From the NCBI RefSeq assembly GCF_900496995.4, contig NC_044027.1, positions 13,478,743 through 13,542,742 on the forward strand: DNA of 64,000 nucleotides, in the 5' to 3' direction. Shown here one piece after another: positions 24,301 through 60,729 of this stretch (positions are counted from its first letter, which is position 1; each line of letters starts with the position of its first letter). The position numbers were made by a program, and so were the translations under genes. Under the pieces are notes generated by a model. That model saw only the letters and a list, made by a program, of their open reading frames with translations. It ran no database searches and was not told where the DNA came from. Origin of the DNA: Aquila chrysaetos chrysaetos. Taxonomy: Eukaryota > Chordata > Aves > Accipitriformes > Accipitridae.

Positions 24301-26730
24301 AGCATTTTAGACCTTGATGAGGCTTCCTGTTGCCCTTCCAAGCTGCAAAGCAGTTGCTTAAGAGAGGTCAAAGACACATATAGAAAACCGCCTCCGTAAT
24401 TAACCTCGGTCCCTCCCGATGCCCCAGGAGTATCAGACTATCCTGCAACCCCTTAGAGCAGTACAGGACCAGAGCTGGTTGAGGAGAGGGTTAAAAAAGG
24501 CGATGCCTGAGGTTGGTTTTGTTCAGGTATATTCACCATGGGGGTGAGAGACCCCGGCAGAGACCACGTCCACAGCAAGCCTTGGTGGGAGCACGGGGAA
24601 GGGAGGCAGCAAGGGCAGGACACGAAGGCCACCGGTCCATATTTAACACCTGGCAAATGCTTCTCCTTTTCCAGCCCGAAACCTGAGCGCAAGCGCAGCC
24701 CACCGGGAAGAGTTCGAGCGTCACGCCAAGTGCCTGGGGCTGAGCAAAGAGGAGATCGTGTACGCGCCGTGGAAAACGGTACGTGGCTGCTCGCGGGTGG
24801 GCGAGGGTCAGCAGAGCCGCTGCAGCCCCCGCCCCCGGCAGGGGTATCAAGACCCTGGGCTGTTGCTCCAGCCGCCAAACAGGGGTCTTGAAGAGACATT
24901 TTCAAGTTGGTGGAAATGATTTACGGGACTAAGTAAAGGCAGGATTGCTTCGACAGCGACGGTGGTTTAAAATAACACACCCCCCCAGATACACGACTCC
25001 CCAAAGCAAATATCTGCACCCGAGTATCTCCAGTGAGAAACCTGGTAACTGCCTGCCTCCCCCTGCCAGGAGGGGGATAGCTAAAGCATGGGATTTTTGC
25101 CCTGAAATTCCTCATTTTGCCCCCCCCCCCAGCAGAGGCCAGCTGCCTCCAGGAGCTGCAGCAAGGGGCAGGAGGGGCTGATGCCCCTGGGGCATGGCAC
25201 GGCACAGCCCTGCTTCATCCAAAGCTGCAACCATTTAAATCCCTAAAAACCTTGGGTTGTTCTCAGGTTGGGATTTGCTTTTCTGGCACTTGGAGGTGCT
25301 GTGTGATGAGTGGTTTTCCAGCCCAGCTGTCTGTAAGTGGGGTTCAGGAAGATTGCACAAGCCAGTCGTCCTCCCGCCCCAGCACCGGGGTGTCCAGCAC
25401 AGCGGCTCTTTTTGGGCTGGGAGCTGGCCCTGATTTCCCAGCCCCACGGAACATCAGGAAAGAGGCAACACCATCCACTCCCACAAAATCAGACTTTTTC
25501 CTTTAGTTTTTCCATCGAAAAATTAACCAGACCCAGCCCTAGCCCTAACCTCTGCCACCTGATCTAGGACACTTTATCCTGCAAATAACCCCAGTCCCCA
25601 AGCCAGCTTGAGGGGCTCCCTTTTGCAAACTGGGGGGTGAAAAAATATCTTACCTTTTCCTGTCCCGTTCTGTCTATCTATTCCTGTCCTCACCATTTGC
25701 TCGTCCACGGCAGGAGATTCTCAGCTTCCAGCAGTGCCCAAAATCCCACTCTGAGCTGCCAGACTGGACCCAACGCAACCCCTGACACCCCCCAGCCTCA
25801 AGATACTACTTTTAGAGCTGTCCCCCACAGGTTCAGGGGAACTGGGGACAGGAACACAGGCACAGGTTGAAACCCTGTGGAGGGGCAGGGGCAGGTCTCC
25901 TCTCCCCATTAGGCAACAGGCAGCACCTGGGAGGCAGGGCCCAGCCCCCCCACATTAACAGCTGGATCACATTTAAATTTGGGCAAGACAAATTACATTT
26001 AGAGAAAAACCAAGAGTGGAATCAGCCAGAACCGTTTGTCCTTACAAGCCTTGGTGTGATCACTGTTAGCAGACCAGGGTTTTGTGCCCAGCTGAGAGGC
26101 AGGACACTGCATCTGAGGAGTAAAATGAAACCAGTTAAACAAATGCAGAAAAGATTTTAGGGACCTTTGTCATCTGGCTGACAGAGATGGATGTGAAGAG
26201 AGCACCAGAGCAGAGACTCACGTACCCCTGTGTCAGCCTGAGGCATTAGCAGGACTCAAACCACGCTAATTCTGAGTGCCTGGCTAGCACAGGCCTTTTA
26301 CTTATTTCTCAAAGTTTGAATCCCCCTTTCCTTCAGAGCACACTTACTGACCCTCCCAGCATAGCACAGCTTTGCCCCAGAAACCTGGTTTCCTCTTTAT
26401 AGCACAGGTGTGGAAAATGGCACCAGCAGCAGCTCAGCACCCAGGCAAGCAGTGTCTGTGATTGGGGCAGCATGGGGAAGCCTGTAGCTTCTCTAGGGCC
26501 TCTTAGACTTATAATCAGATAAAAAGGAAAAGAAAAATACTTCTTTCTTCAGTAAATTCTCTCCTGCTGGTACACCGGCTATTTCACTTATGCCCTTGTT
26601 GTTGTTTTGGAAGGAGCTGTGTCAAACGAAAGAAATCAAAAAAGGAAACAGCCCATGCACGGAGCCCACGGCTGCGGCCACAGCATCACCTCCTCCGGGT
26701 ACCCGCCAGCCTGGGAGCACGGGTAACTGA
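21393..26730 (+). CDS. Alpha-1-acid glycoprotein-like lipocalin, second, diverged copy
   Basis: Six exons: 21393-21500, 22047-22189, 22864-22937, 23792-23902, 24675-24778, 26614-26730, giving 218 residues. Phases are the same as in the upstream gene (0, 2, 1, 1, 0), and the second exon is 143 nt in both, so the two are tandem duplicates. Features: signal peptide MAGIAVVLSLTSLLPTAAF; lipocalin start LLGMWLYVAGAAQFP; DQCLTNNSTYFEI, equivalent to human QCIYNTTYLNV; LGLYLYAR, equivalent to GLSVYAD; KCLGLSKEEIVYAPWK, equivalent to CLRIPKSDVVYTDWK. Family cysteines sit at FPCG, DQCL, AKCL and ELCQ; a fifth is in the tail (SPCT). Identity to the first copy looks low outside these motifs, implying an old duplication. 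The last exon adds a Pro/Thr/Ala-rich tail of about 25 residues not seen in copy one. It could be called ORM2-like, but I do not claim one-to-one orthology with human ORM2. The start ATG follows GCCGTGGCC, a fair Kozak context. Confidence 0.85.
22471..22506 (+). repeat. Perfect tandem duplication of an 18-bp unit
   Basis: GAGAAGACCTCTCCAGAG occurs twice head to tail in the second intron of the downstream orosomucoid gene. Each unit holds a small internal dyad (CCTCT/AGAGG). Confidence 0.85.
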
Positions 26731-26743
26731 TGCCACATTAGGC

Positions 26744-26749
26744 AATAAA
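26744..26749 (+). terminator. Poly(A) signal of the second orosomucoid-like gene
   Basis: AATAAA 14 bp after the TGA, followed by GTTTTCTTC. This close placement implies a very short 3' UTR and also supports the choice of final exon. Confidence 0.7.
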
Positions 26750-28273
26750 TGTTTTCTTCAAATTTGATGCATTTTGTTGCTGAGATGTTGGAGAGCAGGG
26801 GTTCTGAAGCGATCAGAAGTGGGGCTTGCAAAAAGAAATTGAACATCCAAGTCAGCTTGTGTGTCATTCAACTAGGAGTTGGGAAAAGTCAACCTTAAGC
26901 AATTGGGGATGCAAGACAAGGTGACACATGGAAGTTTTTTCAACGCTGCCTCTGTCCACTCAGCGTCACACCAAGCTTGCAAGAGAGCTCTACTAAAAAA
27001 GCAGTACTTAAATGAAGCAGTAATAGAGGCTAACCAGAAGAGGGCAATCATTAACTATTTTAAACGAGTATGTGAAGCATTTGATGAGTAACTGGAATAT
27101 CTAGAAGGCTAGAAACTTAACTTTAAGTGTACAGTCTGAGAGGAAGAGGGTGCTTAGCTAGAAGCAACCACCCAATTCTCTTGATAGCAACTTGACTAGC
27201 AGAAGTAGCCCAGCTGGGGCCAACGTTCCTGCCTAAACCCTTTGGACAGGGCAAGAGCTCCCCCAATAACGTTCATGCACAGCAAGGTTTGCAACATAGG
27301 GTGATGACACTGACAAATTATCCTCCTGCCAGAGAGGGAGGGGGTGCTAACCCAACCCAGGCTGGATTTTTACTTCTCCAGAGAAAAAGGTCATGTTTCC
27401 TCATTTCCCAATAAGCTAGGCACCCTGGAGGCGAGAAGGTTCAAGTGCCAGGATTCACATTGCTTTCCATGCCTCTGGTACACCCCTGCACTCGTCAGGC
27501 ACCTCACGCATCCCTTATCACACCCCCAGCCCCAAAGGGAGGAAAGCACTGTCACTTTGCATTTGTGAAAGCAGGGGGAGTTTAAAAAGAGGCTGCTTTT
27601 GTTGCGTGTCTGGAGAGTAAGTCAGTCTCAGCTCTAACCTAGTAATTAAGCACTGAAAATATCTCTCTTCCTTAAAAAGGAAGGAGAAGAGCTGGAGGGA
27701 ACACAGCAAAGAGGAGAGCCCTGCTCCTCCCTCTGCAGCACCAGGGTGCCCTGTCCCTGTACAGCAGCATTTACTGGGCAGTATTTCAGTGTCGAGCCTT
27801 TGGCCCGATTTCTGTAGCAAAAATTAATTTTGCAAGGTCAAGTACAGCCAATTCCCTCCTGGTCTCAGGGCACAGGTAGCTGGCCAGCCCTTGCTTCAGA
27901 CACATCTTTATCAGCTTGTGACACAAAACATAACCCCCCACCTCGAGGAGCGAGACCGTTACAGGGTAGGAGAGGGCAGCGGTGCGAGAGGGGATGCTGC
28001 CAGCAGCCTTGAGCGCTGCAGTCCAAGAGTGCGTCGATAAGCGTCTCAGCTGACCGAAGTTGACACCGCTGGAAAGCACTGGCTCAGATTACAAGGACCC
28101 AGACTTCATGAGTAGATTTACAGCTGAATAAAAGCCTTGAATTAGTCAGAGGCATAAGGAACCAACAAACCCAGTCTGGCCCCCACGGCAAGTTTTGTTA
28201 ACCGAATCAGAGGCCACCTGCACTACCAGCTATGGTTCCTGAATGACCTTCAAGGATAGCTCCTGGTTGGGTT
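26750..28273. other. Convergent intergenic region between the ORM pair and SLC25A25
   Basis: About 1.5 kb separates the 3' ends of two convergent transcription units. No coding exon, RNA gene or recognisable repeat is supported. Relative to human gene order, this is where the 9q32-type block and the 9q34.11-type block meet. Confidence 0.55.
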
Positions 28274-28279
28274 TTTATT
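28274..28279 (-). terminator. SLC25A25: Distal candidate poly(A) signal of SLC25A25
   Basis: TTTATT on the + strand, AATAAA on the gene strand. It would extend the 3' UTR to about 2.8 kb. It is less likely than the hexamer at 28682 unless both are used. Confidence 0.35.
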
Positions 28280-28681
28280 TGTTTAAGAAAAAACTGTACA
28301 AAGCCCTTCTTTTGAAAACCCTGTAAGCCAGGTTCCTTTGAGGGCATAATTGGACTGCAGAGTTTCCAGCTTCTCTGGGAAACTCACTTCTCTGAACAGA
28401 GAGGTTTAGATACTGCACAGATGAGCAAAGTCCAGCAACACTTAAGAGGCAGGTTAACAGCATCTGAACATCCCTGACTCATCACCACCATCATTAGCCC
28501 TGATCTCAGGTTTGCTGGTTTTGCCTTTAAGAATTATGTTCTCCCAGGTCCTCATAGGGAGGATCCTTCCCAGTATCAGCATCCTTGGTGAGAATCATCT
28601 CAGGAAGAGTCTGGCCATGAACAGCACCAATAAACCATATCGAGAAAGAGATGCAGACACATGGTATCTCTTTGACAGACC

Positions 28682-28687
28682 TTTATT
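28682..28687 (-). terminator. SLC25A25: Proximal candidate poly(A) signal of SLC25A25
   Basis: TTTATT on the + strand reads AATAAA in the sense of the gene. It is the first perfect hexamer I find downstream of the stop codon. Confidence 0.5.
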
Positions 28688-30609
28688 AGCAGACTGTTCC
28701 CTACATGAAGAATCCAAGTTAGATTTGCATTATAACAATTTGTGGTTACAGCTACAAAGATGGTTGTCATTTTGCATTGATTTTTGCATTCTGATATTCA
28801 TATTCCCATTAGGCCACACTGGTAGGAAGGAGCCACTGCAGAATTTATGACAGGTCTCAAGAAGGGGGGGGGTGGAAAAAAATCATACCGCTAATCCAGA
28901 TTGGTTAAATTTCCACGTGGCTAACTACTGACAGCACTGGATAGTCAAGGCAGAGCCTCACCTGAAAGACTCTCCATGAACCATCAAAATCTGTCAACAA
29001 AAAAGCAGCTGCTGAGTGCTAGCAAATCCTTTTCTGATTTCTCACACACTTCTCCACAGTGCCCACTTGCATGGGAAGAGCACTGGCTCAGCAGCAGGGT
29101 CTGCTCATTCAGCCTCAAAGCACAACTGCAGCAGCTTGTGTCCAAGTGCAAGTTTCCTTCCATCTCTCCGGAAACTTGTATTTCCTTTAGTCCCTGAGAT
29201 TTCTCCCCTCCCCCCTTACCTAATAATTCCCCAAGATCGCTCTCAATTAGCCGTTGTGACATCCAACATGCACAGACCTTCAACTTCCCAACTTCAGCCA
29301 TCCACCACCTGAAACCCTTTCAACCACACACAGAGGCAACTCCAAAATAAGGCGAGCCTCACAGTGCACCCTCTCCCCTCCTCCCAAGGTACTGCTTCCT
29401 CTCCAGCTCCCTTCTCTCCTATGGCTTCTTGCTACAGAATTTCTCTGGGCTGAGGTCCTCCAGCAACAACCCCATATATGGGAAAGGCAGCTCAAGCCCC
29501 AAAGGGAAGGTACACAAGTGACTTTCGCATCCCTCCCCATGACTTAGCTGTGTGATGTAAGAGAACAAATAGAGAACTTTTTAAAACAGGAGAAATATAA
29601 GCACAGTAACAATATTTAAACAAGTCTATAAAAATAGTCCGACATAACTCTGTTCAAATAAATACAAAATAAATATGCTTTAAGCAGTAAAACAGTGGAA
29701 TGCAAACGCTGGTCCATTTTGCCCAAAATGAAAAGTTGGATGAGGATCTCCCAGGCCTCAGAAGCCAGATCCTATCAACTAAAGTAGCCCATAATGCAGT
29801 CAGAGAAATTTTAAAGCCATCTCTTTCCCTTAGCCTTATGAAAAGCACCCTTTGAAAGAAAAGCAAGCATGTCTTCAGGACTAAAAGCTCACCTCTCCCA
29901 GTGGCAACCAGCCCCTCTCCCTAACAACCCTTCCCACAGCAGACATACTCCTGGCTTGGGGACTCCATCCCGCTAATGCAAACCTGAACATCAATCTACA
30001 AAGAGGTCTAAAGAGATAGACAGCAGCGTAGGCACGGGGTTTGGAAAAGGTCCACCAGCTATCCTCGGCACCAGGCAGAATGGAATTCAGAGGTCCATGC
30101 AACGCTGCACAGGGGCTCTCGTGTCGTGCTGGGAGCACAACTGCACAGGAGCTGTGAAATATTGTCTTTTGTTCACTAAAGCCATGCATCAAGGTGCCAG
30201 TCCATCCAGGGCTCTCCTGCCTTCCCCTTTCCAAGCCCCTGCTGATTATAAGACAAGCCAATCCCGGCATGCAAAGGATACAGGCATGCAGGCTCTAGTC
30301 TGCTGCTTCTGTTAGTAAGTGCATCTTGTTAGTGGATTTATGAGACACACTTAAACCTATAAAAAATAAATAATCCTAATTCTTCATCAGGCTGGCCTAA
30401 GTAACCTTCAGCCTGACTGGATAAACCACTGCCCACCAGCCCTCAAAACCAGTAGAGTTCAAAGTTACATTTCATGTCAAGTCTTGGAAGCAGAACATGA
30501 ATGTCTCCTACCCAAAGGAATATATGTAAACATAACAACAAGCCTGGTGTGGCAGCAGCTCCTACACAAGGTTTGTACAAATTTAAACAATGGGTAGGAA
30601 GTTAAACAA

Positions 30610-30651
30610 CTGAATGGAAAAAGAAGCTCTCTGAATGGAAAAAGAAGCTCT
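30610..30651 (-). repeat. Perfect tandem duplication of a 21-bp unit in the SLC25A25 3' UTR
   Basis: On the + strand the unit begins CTGAATGGAAAAAGAAG and occurs twice without mismatch at 30610-30630 and 30631-30651. Lack of divergence suggests a recent slippage event or a length polymorphism. Confidence 0.88.
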
Positions 30652-31046
30652 TTCAGCAAGTCAGAAGGTGCTCATCTGCAGGCAAACAGCTCTGTACACA
30701 CAATACGCTGAAAGCAGACCTGTTACCCAAATCTTTGCTACTCTGCCATACTGCTGGGAACTGACCTCAGCAACTCATGCCTTAAGATTCTCCCAGGAGT
30801 TCACCTCCTGGTCTCCCAAAAGGCCCAACAAAAAGGACCACATGATGGTTTATGTGGAGCTCTGAGTAGCAAGATGGCAAAGGACACCAGATCCTCCCCT
30901 CCCCCTTACTGACTCACAAACGATCTGAGATTTCACAGCTTTGCTTAGTCAGCTTAGTGTCAACACATTCACAGAATGAGAGATGGCTATACGTCTTGGG
31001 ATTGCACCCCAAGATTTCAGAGTTCAAAGTCCTTGGCATCTCCTGG

Positions 31047-56169
<25,123 letters not shown>

Positions 56170-57160
56170 CGTCCCGCCGCCCGCTCCTCACGCGCGCCGA
56201 CGCCGGCAAATGGCGGCGCTTCCGCCGCGAGGAACCGACACGGAGCGCTTCCGCCTTCGCGCCACACGCCGCCGCCGCCACGTGACGCTCCGCGCCGACC
56301 AATGGCAGCGGCCCGCGCGCCGGCGCCTGCCAACACGCCCCCGCCCACACCCCCGGCGGCCACGCGCTCCCGCGAGGTGGGCGGGCGCTGACGCCAGAGG
56401 AACGCCTTCCCCTTCACCAATCGGAAGGAAACACCGCCCGGGGCGGAAGGTGGGCGGTACAGGCGCCTGAAGCAAACTCCCATTGGTCGAGCCCCTGGGG
56501 GGAGGCGGGGATAAGGCTACAACATCTCCAGTCAGATCGGGAACCGGGCGTCAGTTTGAGCTTGACGGACGCGGCATGTATCCGGTAGCTGCCAAAGCAG
56601 GGGGCGCCCTGTGTTGATGGACGGGAGATGCACCCAATGGAATTAGAGCGGGGAAATCCATGGGCGGACCTAGCCCTTCACAGGCCTCACGCAGGCCCAG
56701 TGGCCTGAGACGAGCGGCGAGGCGGGGCCGTCTCTTGGCCCCCCTCGACGGGCAGCGTGGCTGGCCAATGGCAGCGCGGCGCTGCCGGCGGGAGGCGAGA
56801 TCTCCGCCTGACGGGCAGGCGGGCTGCCCAATCAGGCGAGGCAGGAAAGGGGGCTGATTCTGGAAGCCATTACGCCAGTGTCGCAGGGTGGAGGCCGTTC
56901 AGCGGGGTTTGCTGGGTGGCTGCGGTACGCAATTTGCGTATCGTTGGCGGTGCCAAGGGGGGAGCGGGGGGGGGGACGGACACCTCCGGGCCCTGAGGGG
57001 CCTCGGGGCCCCCCTGTTGTCCCCGGCCCCGGGGGCGAGCAGGCCTGGGGGGGGCCCTGCCCCCCTCGGCCCTGCCCAGCCTCCCCCAGGGCCCCCTGGG
57101 CCCGGCCAGGCCCCCCCTGACCTGCAGGTGTCCCCCAGTGCCCCCTCCTCCGTGCCCCCC
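56170..57160. promoter_or_regulatory. Bidirectional CpG-island promoter of SLC25A25 (long form) and NAIF1
   Basis: The two initiator codons lie 992 bp apart, facing away from each other, inside a continuous GC-rich island that spans about 55.6-57.6 kb. There is no TATA box. Six CCAAT motifs (NF-Y-type) occur at 56299, 56417, 56482 (as ATTGG), 56634, 56765 and 56828. The 12-mer CCAATGGCAGCG is present twice, at 56299 and 56765. CTTCCGCC elements near 56219 and 56250 could bind ETS factors. Start sites are probably near 56.2 kb (-) and 56.85-56.9 kb (+). Confidence 0.75.
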
Positions 57161-58818
57161 ATGGCCATGGCGTCGCCCCCGGCGCCCCCAGCCAAGAAGC
57201 GGAAGATGAACTTCTCGGAGCGGGAGGTGGAGATCATCGTGGAGGAGCTGGAGCGAGGCAAGCACCTCCTCATCAACCACTTCAACGCGGGCGTGCCCCT
57301 GGCCGCCAAGGCGGCCGCCTGGCACGACATCCTGCGCCGCGTCAACGCCGTCGCCACCTGCCACCGCGAGCTGCCCGAGGTCAAGAAGAAATGGTCCGAC
57401 CTCAAGACCGAGGTGCGACGCAAAGTGGCCCAAGTCCGGGCTGCCATGGAAGGGGGAGGCGAGAGCCAGAACGGCAACGGCAACGGGCCAGAGAGTGAAG
57501 ACCCGACCGGCGCTGCGACCGCCCCGGTTATCCTCACCCCCATGCAGCAACGCATCTGCAACCTGCTGGGAGAAGCCACCATCATCAGTTTGCCGAGTGG
57601 GGACTGCAGCGCAGGTGACGGTACCGAGATACCCATCACCGCGTCAGCCACCACGGTCACCCTGACCCAGAGTGAGTGCCGCGCCTGCTGAAGATGCTCT
57701 GTTCTGAATTGGAAGGTCATGCGGGGGGCCTTGACACCCACCTGTGAGGAAGCCCTGAGCTCTGTGCGGGGAAACCCCTAGCAAAAAGAACCCCCACGTC
57801 TCTGTAATGAAAGCATCATTCCCAGTATGTCCTCATGCTGTAGGGGAGTGGCTGCAAGATACGCACGTACTGAAAGTCAGCGTTGATAGCTGGGCTCGGC
57901 CTTAAGGACAAGGGAAGCCAGTATCCTTTGCACCTTGCAGATTGTTCAGTCGCCCTCTCTGGGAGCAAAAGCAGGGGGAGAAGCATCTCCAAGGCTGATT
58001 TCCCAGTCTGCCCCAAAGAGCAGCTGTCCTTCTGACTAGTGCCGTTCTGGGTCTGGGTCTTGTCTTTGCCCTTATGTCACTTGGTTAATGCCACTTAGAA
58101 AGATTGTTCTGGAGGTTGAGAAGTGATTTTGTCTAGACAGATAAGGCATGCCCTATTCCTTTGGACTGTACAGCCTAGAAGGAAGCTTGAATGAGGGTGG
58201 AGTAGACTTAAATAGGTCATTTTGTGCATTGCTGTTCATTGTATGTTATCTCACTGAACAGGCAGTATTCCTGTGATATTCTTTGAATAGTCCTGTAGAT
58301 AAAAATCCCTGTATGGCAGCTACTTCTTACCCCCTTTCTGTCCTTTGTTCTCAGTTCCTGCAGAGACGACCTACCACAGTCTGGAAGACGGAGTTGTGGA
58401 GTACTGCACAACAGAAGCCCCCACCACGGTCACTGCCGAAGCGCCCTTGGAGATGATGGCACATCAACACGAAGTGTCTGCAAAACCCCAGGAGCTGAAA
58501 AGCCGAATTGCTCTGAACTCAGCCAAGCTCTTGCAGGAGCAGCGAGTGACCAACTTGCATGTGAAGGAGATTGCCCAGCACCTAGAGCAGCAGAATGACT
58601 TGCTTCAGATGATTCGTCGCTCCCAGGAGGTGCAGGCATGTGCCCAGGAGCGACAGGCACAAGCCATGGAAGGAACACAGGCGGCACTGAGTGCCCTCAT
58701 CCAGGTCCTCCGCCCCATGATTAAGGACTTCCGTCGATTTTTGCAGAGCAATACACCCAGTCCATCGGTCACCACTGACCCCAGCCAGACGGGGCAGCAA
58801 GATGGCATGATCCAGTGA
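57161..58818 (+). CDS. NAIF1: Nuclear apoptosis-inducing factor 1
   Basis: Nuclear protein with an N-terminal Myb/SANT-like (trihelix-type) DNA-binding domain. The family is related to the Myb-like protein of PIF/Harbinger transposons, and the human protein is reported to bind HARBI1 and induce apoptosis when overexpressed. Two exons, 57161-57671 and 58355-58818, joined in phase 1 (the A|TT Ile of TQIPAETTYH), give 324 residues (human 327). A basic signal [20 protein letters not shown] opens the domain at about residue 11; [41 protein letters not shown] and [14 protein letters not shown] follow. The C-terminal half has a near-invariant helical block ([20 protein letters not shown] to [14 protein letters not shown]). 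I chose the ATG at 57161, the first AUG in frame; another follows at 57167. A Ser/Gly/Asn linker separates the halves. Confidence 0.95.
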
Positions 58819-59019
58819 AAGAAACAGCGATGGGACGTCTTTCTTGGAAAAAACCCACCCGTGCTGCTGGTGGACACAGGGAGCAAGGGGTGCTAGCTCT
58901 TGTCAATGTGAAATGGCTCGCCTTGGAGTCTTGCTGAGCCTAAACAGCTTTCTTTCTCTGCTAATCTTATGCTAATCTGCCTTTTCAGACTCCTCATACA
59001 GAGCCTTAGCAGGATGTGT

Positions 59020-59025
59020 AATAAA
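59020..59025 (+). terminator. NAIF1: Proximal candidate poly(A) signal of NAIF1
   Basis: AATAAA about 200 bp after the stop codon, with a T-rich run at about 59085-59100 downstream. A second AATAAA at 60721-60726 would give a 3' UTR of about 1.9 kb. Confidence 0.55.
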
Positions 59026-60720
59026 CCAGGAACTTAACATTGGTTGCTTTAGTTCCTTAAACAATAGATTTATTAAAAAAAAAAATTTTTTTTTTTTATT
59101 TCTGTTTGGAAAAAACTCTCCGAAGTATGACACCTCTCTCTTTTTCTCTCTCTCTCAAGATCTAGAGCCTTTAACTGACTTCTGACGTGGAGAGTCTTGT
59201 TGCGATATCACAGTACTGCGGCTGCCAAGGTACAGTTATCACAAACTGTAGTGCACGGTAGTGAATGCATTTCTGTCTCTTGCTGAAAGCATTTACTGGA
59301 AGTGTGGTACCGGATGTGGTACAACCTTCCCTCTGCACTGAAAGGTATGCGTGACATCCAGCCCATGCAGACCAGCACCAAGCCTACATGCAGTTTAAAT
59401 CCCACCCACATCCCCCAAGGACATACATGGGATTAAAATAGTGCATTCACCTCATGTTCTATCTGCATGCGATCATGAAATTTCACTATGAACTTGGCAG
59501 ATGTGATGAAAATTTCATGTCTTGGTTACCAGATACTGTCCTGGGATACGTATTGGAGCAATGTCTTACCTGTCTCAGCGTAGTTAATACACAAGGGCCT
59601 GGATGAGTTTCACTCAGGTGGGTGTAACAGGTGAAACTCCGTCTCTCTCCTCTGCATAGTTTGTCACCTCCATAACACCTTGATTCATCTAAGTGGACCT
59701 GGACTACAGAGCTTCAGCCACACAGTAATTCCCAGCATTTAGGAGTTTGTCAGCCACTGATTTAATTGAGTGAATTTTGGAGCATTTCTTGGTTCTGCTG
59801 GTGGTGGTGGTATTTGTTCTGTACTTGTTAGGAGCTGGAAGCAAGTACAGCCATTCTTTGTTAGTCTGCTAGCTGGCTTTGAGTGGCATTCTGAGAAACG
59901 GGTCGAGGTTCACCTCACTATTTTCATACCATTATACAGGGTAAAACAACATTACAGACACTTTTCTCTTCTTTGAGGTCTTCGGGCTGTGGGGCTTGGT
60001 CCTCAGTGAGAAAGCTTAATTTCACAGGATGGTGAATGTGATTCCCACAGACTTGCAGTAACTTCATGGACTTTTAGGTTAAAAGCTCCACTTGTACATG
60101 CATGAAAGCAAACTTAAAAAAAAAAAAAAGAAGGAAGCATAACTCTTCTCTCCGTACCTTGCAAAGTGTGTCACATTTAACGGGCTTGTTGCTTGCCAGG
60201 TATTACTTTTGAAATGGAACTTTTTCAGAGCTGGTATTTGCTTGCTGTTAAGTCTCCTTTAGGGCTGAGACATGGTGAGCAACGACTGATGAGGAAGTGA
60301 ATTTGCACAATCAGATTAAACCTTTACCCAGCCTTTTATGGGGGGATGCTGATGGGGGACTCCTGGTTAGAGCAGTAGGTGAAGAGGCTACTGCTGCCTG
60401 TCTCTGGACTTTATTCATCTCCTCTGGTCCACAAGGCTGACGGGGGAGAAAAGGACAGCACGGTGAGAAGGGTTTGGCCCCCAGAACACTCTCGACCCTT
60501 TGGCACTGACATCTCTGCTGAGTCAGGGTGGCATCAGCTGCGTCTTCCCTCCTTGTCTGGCATCTCATCACATGAATAACACTCACCTGACTCTTCCTCT
60601 CAGACTTCGTGGAATCAAGTCAATTGCTCAATTGAAATTTATTTTTAAAGTGAAAACTATCTCATATGTGTTGGTTTACCTCATTTGTGTAATGATCTCT
60701 CCTTTACAAATACGAATTTT

Positions 60721-60726
60721 AATAAA
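60721..60726 (+). terminator. NAIF1: Distal candidate poly(A) signal of NAIF1
   Basis: AATAAA in an AT-rich context. The 59.0-60.7 kb sequence before it is unremarkable and could be a long alternative 3' UTR. Which hexamer is used cannot be told from sequence. Confidence 0.4.
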
Positions 60727-60729
60727 AAA

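Larger units (their letters stand above)
28682..31046 (-). other. SLC25A25: SLC25A25 3' untranslated region
   Basis: About 2.4 kb between the stop codon at 31047-31049 and the first AATAAA on the - strand (28682-28687). No further exon is seen here. The length is compatible with the long 3' UTR of mammalian SLC25A25. It contains a 21-bp tandem duplication. The 3' end is inferred from the hexamer. Confidence 0.55.

Noticed and set aside
25535-25552. CCCTAGCCCTAACC, telomere-like
   Set aside because: Only about two imperfect units, too short to be an interstitial telomeric array.
26879-27091. A 70-codon frame after the second orosomucoid gene
   Set aside because: It lacks an ATG at its start (begins at TTG), lies beyond the poly(A) signal and resembles no lipocalin exon.
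27786-28079. Minus-strand 97-codon frame in the convergent intergenic region
   Set aside because: No family resemblance and no splice junction linking it to SLC25A25 or any other gene.
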